Shown: piece after piece, positions 5,462 through 10,234 of the stretch | Layout of the letters: each line of letters begins with the position of its first letter | Numbering within the stretch: position 1 is the first letter of the stretch | NCBI GenBank assembly: GCA_036399695.1 | Contig: DASWMP010000158.1 | Span: 1-10,234 of the forward strand | DNA from: DASVEE01 sp036399695 | Lineage (GTDB): Bacteria > Acidobacteriota > Thermoanaerobaculia > Gp7-AA8 | DNA: 10,234 nucleotides | Direction: 5' to 3' | The notes under the pieces: generated by a model | The model's input: only the letters and a program-made list of their open reading frames with translations | The model's database searches: none | Told to the model about the DNA's origin: nothing | Position numbers and translations under genes: made by a program

Positions 5462-6219
5462 CACAGCCGCCCGAGGAGGGGATCGAGGCGGTCGCGGTAC
5501 ACGCGCGAGAGCGTCAACTGCGCTCCGCTCTTCAGGACCACCGTATGGTCGCCGTGCGACGACGGCTGCAGCTCGCGGATACGGTCGACGTTGACGATGG
5601 CCGTCCGGTGGATGCGCGCGAAGTGTTGCGGATCGAGCTTGGCCTCGAGCGCTCCCATCGTCTCGCGGAGCAGATAGCCCTCGCTGCCGATGTGCAGGCG
5701 GATGTAGTTGCCGGCCGATTCGAACCAGTCGATCTCCTCGACGCGGAACAGCAGCGCGCGTCCGCGCGCCTTCACGAGCACGCGCTGCAGGAACGTGCGC
5801 CGGTCGCGGAGCTCTTCGAGCAGACGCGCCACGGAAGCCGACGCATCCTCCGGCTCCGCGCGCAGCTTGCGGACGCGCTCCAGCGTGCGGCCGAGCTCCT
5901 CGCGTCCGATCGGTTTGAGGAGGTACTGCACCGCGCTGACCTGGAACGCCTGCAGCGCGTACTGCTCGAACGCCGTCACGAAGACGATGAGCGGGTGGTG
6001 CTCCGGATCGAGCGAACGGACGACGTCGAAGCCGCCGAGCCCCGGCATCTGCACGTCGAGGAAGACGAGCTGCGGATCGTGCTCCCGGATCGCCTCCAGC
6101 GCTTCGTCGCCATTTTCCGCTTCCGCGACCACGTCAAAGTCGGGATGGTCCTGCAGCAGCGCCCTGATGCGCTTCCGGGCGAGCGGCTCGTCGTCGACGA
6201 TCAGCGTGCTGATGGGCAT
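5461..6219 (-). CDS. LytTR-family response regulator (second system)
   Basis: This 252-residue regulator has a receiver domain (about 2-118) with the acidic pair D9/D10, phosphoacceptor D55 in LDVQMP, T82 and K102 in LKPIG, so it should be phosphorylatable. A short charged helical linker (about 122-143, SVARLLEELRDRR) follows, then a LytTR DNA-binding domain (about 145-250). The domain contains IDWFESAGNYIRLH and the FARIHRTAIVNVDRI segment. The domain order is the same as in the regulator at 3769-4587, but the linker is entirely different. The ATG at 6219 places the receiver at the N terminus; the frame runs 24 codons further upstream to 6291 without homology. It is first in its operon, with the pseudokinase coupled behind it by TGATG. 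No functional kinase gene is adjacent, so its phosphodonor is unknown. Confidence 0.9.
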   Translation of the reverse strand: MPISTLIVDDEPLARKRIRALLQDHPDFDVVAEAENGDEALEAIREHDPQLVFLDVQMPGLGGFDVVRSLDPEHHPLIVFVTAFEQYALQAFQVSAVQYLLKPIGREELGRTLERVRKLRAEPEDASASVARLLEELRDRRTFLQRVLVKARGRALLFRVEEIDWFESAGNYIRLHIGSEGYLLRETMGALEAKLDPQHFARIHRTAIVNVDRIRELQPSSHGDHTVVLKSGAQLTLSRVYRDRLDPLLGRL

Positions 6220-6228
6220 GCGCGGGAC

Positions 6229-6257
6229 AGAATCGGTGAACGGCGCATCCCGATCAA
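6229..6257 (-). promoter_or_regulatory. Candidate promoter of the second LytTR operon
   Basis: On the minus strand TTGATC (6257-6252) and GATTCT (6234-6229) are separated by 17 bases and could be -35 and -10 hexamers. The -10 ends 9 bases before the ATG at 6219, so the 5' leader would be only two or three bases. The -10 match is weak (three of six). Confidence 0.3.
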
Positions 6258-6315
6258 GCCGGATCGTCACGGCTAGCCGGGCTCTCGTCACATAAAGAGG
6301 GTGGGCACGGGTATC

Positions 6316-6337
6316 GGGGCCCGGGGCCCGGGTGGGG
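6316..6337. other. GGGGCCC tandem tract in intergenic DNA
   Basis: Two GGGGCCC units followed by GGG, T and GGGG form a highly GC-skewed tract about 100 bp upstream of the second regulator gene. Four G-runs lie within 22 bases, so a G-quadruplex or a self-paired GGGCCC hairpin is conceivable. The rest of 6220-6489 holds the regulator's promoter region and repeat copy D; no gene is supported there. Confidence 0.4.
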
Positions 6338-6390
6338 AGGACGGAGGCGCAAGGTTCGCGGGCCCTTGTGATGGTGCCCGGCAGGTGAAG

Positions 6391-6462
6391 GAGTTTGGAG
6401 TGCGGCAGCGACGCTTCATCAGTTGCCGCTTTACCACAGCGGAAGCGTCGAGCTTCCGCTCC
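6391..6462. repeat. Diverged multi-hairpin element, copy D
   Basis: TTTGGAGTGCGGCAGCG (6394-6410) resembles the start of the A/B/C family and shares GGAGTGCGG. AGCGGAAGC (6438-6446) and GCTTCCGCT (6452-6460) form a perfect 9-bp hairpin. GACGCTTC (6410-6417) can pair with GAAGCGTC (6442-6449), and GCGGCA (6402-6407) with TGCCGC (6424-6429), so several exclusive folds exist. It lies about 28 bases downstream of the glycosylase stop, but in the opposite orientation relative to that gene compared with copies A-C. Confidence 0.6.
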
Positions 6463-6489
6463 CGTTCCCGTGCACCACGTGCCACGCTC

Positions 6490-7626
6490 CTATCGTTTCC
6501 TGGGCAGCTTGACGCCGGTGGCGCCACAGGCTTCGGCGTGGCGCTGCAGGGCGGTCTCCAGCGCTTCGCCATCGACGTCATCGCTCTCCAGCCAGAGCTT
6601 CGAGACCACCAGCTTCTCGCCCTCCACGCGCGCGTCCATCCGTCCGATCAGACGGTCGCGGTGGAGCAGCGGCACCACGTACCAGCCCCACTTGCGCTGC
6701 GATTCCGGCTTGTAGACTTCCCAGACGTAATCGAACTCGAAGGCGTGGCGCACCAGGTCGCGATCCCACATCAGCGGGTCGAGCGGCCCGAGGATGCGGA
6801 CGCGGTCGTCGTAGCGCACGCGCTTCTGTGCGAGAAACTCCGGCACCGCCAGATAGCGGCGCGGCGAGTCCTCCACCTTCACTTCGATCAGCTCCCCGTC
6901 CGCGAGCATCTCGTCGACCAGCGACGTCCCGCGCACATTGCGCAGCATCGACCACATCGCGCCGCCGCCCGCGCGGGTGAGCAGCCCCGCGGCATGGGCG
7001 CGCTCGCGTACGGCCCAGCGGTCGAAATCCCCCACCGGCTCGGTAGGGAAGTGGGGGATGCGGTAGATCTTCTGCCCCGAATCCGTGCGGCCGCAGACGA
7101 CGATGTCGAGGCGCGTCCAGAGGATCTCCAGCGCCATCGACGTCGCCTTGGCCGTCCCTTTCCAGCCGCTCCAGTCGAGCGGCTCGACGCTGCCGTGGTC
7201 CGTCAGGTCGCGCGCCGTGATGGGGCCGCGCTCGCGGATCTCCTGCAGCACCGCGTCGACGAGCGACGGCGGGACGCGCCGTTCGCGCTCCCCGTGGCCC
7301 CACCACGGCGTCTGCGCCGCGTGGCCGCGCGTGGTGTACCAGGGGAAGGCGCGGGCCGGGAGGATGCAGCGCTCTTTGGCGAAGTGCTCGAAAGCGTGCT
7401 TGGGAAAGAGGTGGCGCCAGACGTCGCCGCGCTGCACGTCATCGACGCGCGCCAGGACGACGAGGTCGGCGTTCGTGCCGAGGACGTCGAGGGGATCGAG
7501 CTGGATGCAGCGGAGCTTGTCGAGGACGGCGCGCGTGCCGCGGGCGCCGCGGCCGAGGACTTTCGTCAGGCCGAGGTGCGCCACCATCAGGCGACGCACC
7601 TCGGCGCGGGAAAGCTCTACGGACAT
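6490..7626 (-). CDS. YcaQ/AlkX-family DNA glycosylase (HTH_42 winged-helix)
   Basis: This 378-residue protein matches the crosslink-repair glycosylase family of YcaQ/AlkX and AlkZ, built from tandem winged-helix modules. The catalytic Q-phi-(D/Q) motif is present as Q42-L43-D44 in IQLDPLDVLGTNADLV. Further family features are FPKHAFEHFAKERCILP (about 74-90), the Trp-rich FPWYTTRG...WWGHGERERR region, and ILGPLDPLMWDRD in the C-terminal half. Family members excise alkylated purines or unhook interstrand crosslinks by hydrolysing the glycosidic bond; the exact lesion cannot be told from sequence. Length is close to E. coli YcaQ (about 410). The ATG at 7626 lies one base after the helicase stop (TGATATG), so the two genes should be co-transcribed and translationally linked. 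A longer reading from 7674 would overlap the helicase end and is unlikely. Confidence 0.88.
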   Translation of the reverse strand: MSVELSRAEVRRLMVAHLGLTKVLGRGARGTRAVLDKLRCIQLDPLDVLGTNADLVVLARVDDVQRGDVWRHLFPKHAFEHFAKERCILPARAFPWYTTRGHAAQTPWWGHGERERRVPPSLVDAVLQEIRERGPITARDLTDHGSVEPLDWSGWKGTAKATSMALEILWTRLDIVVCGRTDSGQKIYRIPHFPTEPVGDFDRWAVRERAHAAGLLTRAGGGAMWSMLRNVRGTSLVDEMLADGELIEVKVEDSPRRYLAVPEFLAQKRVRYDDRVRILGPLDPLMWDRDLVRHAFEFDYVWEVYKPESQRKWGWYVVPLLHRDRLIGRMDARVEGEKLVVSKLWLESDDVDGEALETALQRHAEACGATGVKLPRKR

Positions 7627-7627
7627 A

Positions 7628-8950
7628 TCACCAGGCGCGGCGGCGCTGCGGACGCGCGGACGGCGTCGAAGCACCCGGCTGAGCTTGCGGGCGGGAGCCC
7701 GGCTGCGACGCGCGAGCGGGCTGTGCGTGACGCGGCGACGCGTGCGCCGAACCGTACGACGGACGCGCGTGGCGCGCCGGCTGCGACGGACGGACGTACG
7801 TCTGCGGCTCGTACAGCTCGCTGTAATCGAAGCCGTCCACCTTCCGGCGGGCGATCGACTTCTTGATCATCTTCTCCAGCAGGCGAACGTACTGCTCGTC
7901 CTCCGCCGTGACGAAGCTGATGGCATCGCCGACCGCGTCCGCGCGGCCGGTGCGGCCGATGCGGTGCACGTAATCCTCGGGATGCATCGGGAAGTCGAAG
8001 TTGATCACGTGCGAGATCGCTTCGACGTCGATGCCGCGCGCGGCGATGTCCGTCGCCACGAGCACGCGGCAGCTACCGTTCTTGAAGGAGTTGAGCGCGG
8101 CGACGCGCTGCCCCTGCGAGCGGTTCGAGTGCAGCGTGGCGCACGAGATGTTCGCCGACTGCAGCTTGCGGGCGATCTTGTCGGCACCATGCTTGGTGCG
8201 CGAGAAGACGAGCACCGAATCGAGCTTCTGGTCTTCGAGAAGACGCAGCAGCAGCGCGACCTTGCGGCTCTTTGCGACCGGGTAGAGCGCCTGCTCGACG
8301 GAATCGGCGGGATTCGCGCGGCGGCCGATCTCGACGGTCTTCGGCGACCTGAGGAACTCCGCCGTCACCCGCTCAATGTCGGACGACAGCGTCGCCGAAA
8401 AGAGCAGCGTCTGGCGCTCCCGCGGCGTGGCGTTCACGACGCGGCGGATCTGCGGCAGGAAGCCCATGTCGAGCATGCGGTCCGCTTCGTCGAGGACGAG
8501 ATGGCGCACCTGCTTGAGCGTCACGTGACCGGCGCCCATCAGGTCGATGAGGCGGCCCGGCGTGGCGACGAGCACGTCGACGCCGCGGCGGAGCGCCTGG
8601 ATCTGCGGGGTCTCGCCGACGCCGCCGAACACGGTGGCGCAACGGATGTTGAGGTGTTTGGCGTGCGCACGCACGTTCTCGTCGATCTGAAGGGCGAGCT
8701 CGCGCGTCGGCGCCACGATGAGTACGCGGGGCGAACGGGCCGACGACACATTCGTCCGCGCGAGCATCTCGAGCAGCGGCAGAGCGAACGCGGCGGTCTT
8801 GCCGGTTCCGGTCTGTGCGATGCCGATCAGGTCGTGCCCGCCGAGAATCTCGGGGATTGCGGCGGCTTGAATGGGAGTCGGGGTGGTGTAGCCGATCTCT
8901 TCGATCGACCGGAGAAGATTCGGACCGAGTCCGAGAGTACTAAAAGACAA
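7628..8950 (-). CDS. DEAD-box ATP-dependent RNA helicase, RhlE-like
   Basis: This 440-residue helicase has a complete motif set: Q-motif with F3 and Q28 (TPTPIQ), Walker A AQTGTGKT (45-52), PTREL (81-85), GG (109-110), TPGR (130-133), DEAD (154-157), SAT (185-187), VFSRTK (248-253), ATDIAARGID (299-308) and HRIGRTGR (329-336). The catalytic core is followed by a low-complexity basic tail (about 385-440) rich in Arg, Pro, Gln, Ser, Ala and His, as in many RhlE proteins, where such tails help bind RNA. Likely roles are rRNA maturation, ribosome assembly or mRNA turnover, especially in the cold. The start is a TTG at 8950, preceded after 7 bases by AAGAAGG. The nearby ATG at 8954 is in another frame and stops after four codons. 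The gene is first in an operon with the glycosylase and divergent from the transporter gene. Confidence 0.94.
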   Translation of the reverse strand: MSFSTLGLGPNLLRSIEEIGYTTPTPIQAAAIPEILGGHDLIGIAQTGTGKTAAFALPLLEMLARTNVSSARSPRVLIVAPTRELALQIDENVRAHAKHLNIRCATVFGGVGETPQIQALRRGVDVLVATPGRLIDLMGAGHVTLKQVRHLVLDEADRMLDMGFLPQIRRVVNATPRERQTLLFSATLSSDIERVTAEFLRSPKTVEIGRRANPADSVEQALYPVAKSRKVALLLRLLEDQKLDSVLVFSRTKHGADKIARKLQSANISCATLHSNRSQGQRVAALNSFKNGSCRVLVATDIAARGIDVEAISHVINFDFPMHPEDYVHRIGRTGRADAVGDAISFVTAEDEQYVRLLEKMIKKSIARRKVDGFDYSELYEPQTYVRPSQPARHARPSYGSAHASPRHAQPARASQPGSRPQAQPGASTPSARPQRRRAW

Positions 8951-8957
8951 TCATTAA

Positions 8958-8964
8958 CCTTCTT
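8958..8964 (-). promoter_or_regulatory. Shine-Dalgarno site deciding a TTG start
   Basis: AAGAAGG on the minus strand (8964-8958) is seven bases upstream of the TTG at 8950 and only three from the out-of-frame ATG at 8954. It is the clearest ribosome binding site in the window and supports the TTG start of the helicase. The surrounding leader is unusually AT-rich. Confidence 0.65.
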
Positions 8965-9036
8965 ATTGATGTAACCGCGGAAACGTCTGGCGGGTCGAAA
9001 CTGGCAACGGCACGAGCCGTATCTTCATTCCCGCCA

Positions 9037-9042
9037 TAGAAT
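9037..9042 (+). promoter_or_regulatory. -10 box of the MFS transporter gene, leaderless arrangement
   Basis: TAGAAT (9037-9042) matches the -10 consensus at five of six positions and ends eight bases before the ATG at 9051 (five before a GTG at 9048). The transcript would start at about the start codon. No ribosome binding site is visible. Confidence 0.45.
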
Positions 9043-9050
9043 TCCGCGTG

Positions 9051-10211
9051 ATGGAGCCCGCTTCGCCGCACCGCTTCCGCGCACTCGCGCTCGTCTCGTT
9101 CGCCGTGCTGCTGGCCATGGGCCTCTGGTTCGGCGTCTCGGCCGTCGCGCCGCAGCTCGCCGCCGAGTGGGCGCTCACGCCGGCGCAGGTGTCGTGGCTG
9201 ACGCTGGCGGTGCAGCTCGGTTTCGTCGCAGGCACGCTCGCCAGCGCCGCGCTCAACCTGCCGGACGTGATCCGCGCACGGCACCTCTTCGCCCTCTGCG
9301 CGATCCTCGGCGCGCTGACGAACGCCGCGCTCGCGCTGTTCGTCGACGACCTGACGCCGGCGATCGTCCTCCGCTTTCTCACCGGCGTGTTCCTCGCCGG
9401 CGTCTATCCGCCGGGGATGAAGATCATCGCCACCTGGTTCCGCAGCGGCCGCGGCTTCGCGCTCGGCGTGCTGATCGGCGCGCTGACGCTCGGCAAGGCG
9501 TCGCCCTATCTGGCGAACGCCATCGGCGCCGCGTCGTGGCGGGTGAACGTCGGCGTGCTGTCGATCGCCGCGGTCGCCAGCGCGCTGGTCGTCATCGCCT
9601 TCGTCGGCGACGGGCCATACGCGCTGCCGACGCAGCGCTTCGATCCCTCGCAGATCGTGAAAGTCTTCGCGAACCGCGGCGTGCGCCTGGCGAACTTCGG
9701 CTACTTCGGCCACATGTGGGAGCTGTACGCGATGTGGGCCTGGGTGCCGGTGATGCTGCGCGCCGCGCTCGGCCCGAGCGGCGACGCCGTGGCCTTCGCC
9801 GTCATCGGCGCCGGCGCCCTCGGCTGCGTCGTGGCCGGGCTCGTGGCCGACCGCATCGGACGCGCCGTCGTCGCCGCCGCGGCCATGGCGGGCAGCGGCG
9901 CCTGCTGCCTCCTCACCGGCCTGTTCTTCGACAAGCCCCTCCTGCTCGTCATCGCCGCGCTCTTCTGGGGCTTCACCGTCGTCGCCGATTCCGCCCAGTT
10001 CTCCGCCTGCGTGACCGAATACGCCGACCCCCGCTACCTCGGCACCGCCCTGACCCTGCAAACCTGCATCGGCTTCCTCATCACCACGGCCTCCATCGCC
10101 CTGATCCCCCGCCTCGTGGATGCCGTCGGCTGGCAATGGGCCTTCGTCGCTCTGGCGCCGGGCCCGCTCCTCGGCATCGTGGCCATGATGAGACTGCGCG
10201 CACATCGATGA
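9051..10211 (+). CDS. Major facilitator superfamily transporter
   Basis: This 386-residue integral membrane protein has about twelve hydrophobic segments arranged in two halves, with the central cytoplasmic loop around 190-210. It shows MFS features: a first helix with LAMGLWFGVSAVAPQLA, a helix 4-5 region reading FLAGVYPPGMKIIATWF (114-130), and GLVADRIGR (263-271) between helices of the second half. The charged residues E224 and D313, within or next to helices (HMWELYAMWAW, VVADSAQFSACVTE), may take part in proton coupling or substrate binding. The substrate is unknown; the overall style recalls NarK/CynX-like uptake or efflux carriers, but I cannot assign one. The ATG at 9051 is chosen with a -10 box just upstream; GTG at 9048 would add one residue. 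It diverges from the helicase gene with 100 bp between starts and ends four bases before repeat copy C. Confidence 0.88.
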   Translation: MEPASPHRFRALALVSFAVLLAMGLWFGVSAVAPQLAAEWALTPAQVSWLTLAVQLGFVAGTLASAALNLPDVIRARHLFALCAILGALTNAALALFVDDLTPAIVLRFLTGVFLAGVYPPGMKIIATWFRSGRGFALGVLIGALTLGKASPYLANAIGAASWRVNVGVLSIAAVASALVVIAFVGDGPYALPTQRFDPSQIVKVFANRGVRLANFGYFGHMWELYAMWAWVPVMLRAALGPSGDAVAFAVIGAGALGCVVAGLVADRIGRAVVAAAAMAGSGACCLLTGLFFDKPLLLVIAALFWGFTVVADSAQFSACVTEYADPRYLGTALTLQTCIGFLITTASIALIPRLVDAVGWQWAFVALAPGPLLGIVAMMRLRAHR

Positions 10212-10215
10212 ACCG

Positions 10216-10234
10216 ATCTCGGAGTGCGGTGGCG
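10216..10234 (+). repeat. Stop-codon-adjacent hairpin element, copy C (cut by window end)
   Basis: The last 19 bases are exactly the 19-mer that starts copies A and B, beginning four bases after the transporter's TGA and in the sense orientation. The remainder of the element lies outside the window. Confidence 0.75.

Noticed and set aside
6301..8974. Two long plus-strand open frames (about 520 and 630 codons) across the glycosylase and helicase genes
   Set aside because: They are Arg/Asp/His-rich complements of genes with complete family motifs on the minus strand; open frames are expected in GC-rich DNA.
8940..10205. 421-codon minus-strand frame opposite the transporter
   Set aside because: It is very rich in Gly, Glu, Arg and His and has no recognisable domain; the plus strand encodes a clear membrane protein.

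Overview
The window is GC-rich, almost fully coding, and looks like a chromosomal segment of a free-living bacterium. Acidobacteriota is my best guess. It rests on the several LytTR-type regulators, a PilZ protein with an unfamiliar C-terminal half, and abundant intergenic hairpin repeats. This is inference from style, not from a marker gene. I see no RNA gene, CRISPR array, transposase or phage gene.

Layout. Positions 1-200 are non-coding and carry two hairpin repeats. A small SRPBCC (START-like) protein (202-654, minus) and a PilZ-domain protein (694-1344, plus) diverge from a very short shared promoter region. A GT-rich/AC-rich inverted repeat (about 1364-1479) separates the PilZ gene from a three-gene plus-strand operon (1578-4587). 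That operon encodes an intact LytS-type membrane histidine kinase, a second membrane protein of the same architecture without catalytic residues, and a LytTR response regulator with a repetitive Gly/Asn/His linker. The three genes are joined by ATGA overlaps. A near-palindromic 88-bp element (4591-4678) follows. Convergent to it on the minus strand lies a second LytTR regulator gene (5461-6219), coupled to a soluble, degenerate LytS-like kinase (4850-5461) and perhaps a 62-residue small protein. Further right, also on the minus strand, are a RhlE-like DEAD-box RNA helicase (7628-8950) and a YcaQ/AlkX-type DNA glycosylase (6490-7626) one base apart. Divergent from the helicase is an MFS transporter (9051-10211).

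How the genes may work together. Only one of the three kinase-like proteins keeps the phosphoacceptor His, the ATP-binding Asn and the DNGxG motif, yet there are two apparently competent LytTR regulators. A plausible reading is a small network in which one active kinase, modulated by a membrane pseudokinase, serves its own regulator. The second regulator is either paired with a non-catalytic partner or phosphorylated from elsewhere.

The intergenic elements are the other notable feature. Three copies of one hairpin family share an identical 19-mer. Each starts within 7 bases of a stop codon, and each has the same orientation relative to the gene it follows. Several genes also appear to have -10 boxes so close to the start codon that their mRNAs would be leaderless or nearly so.
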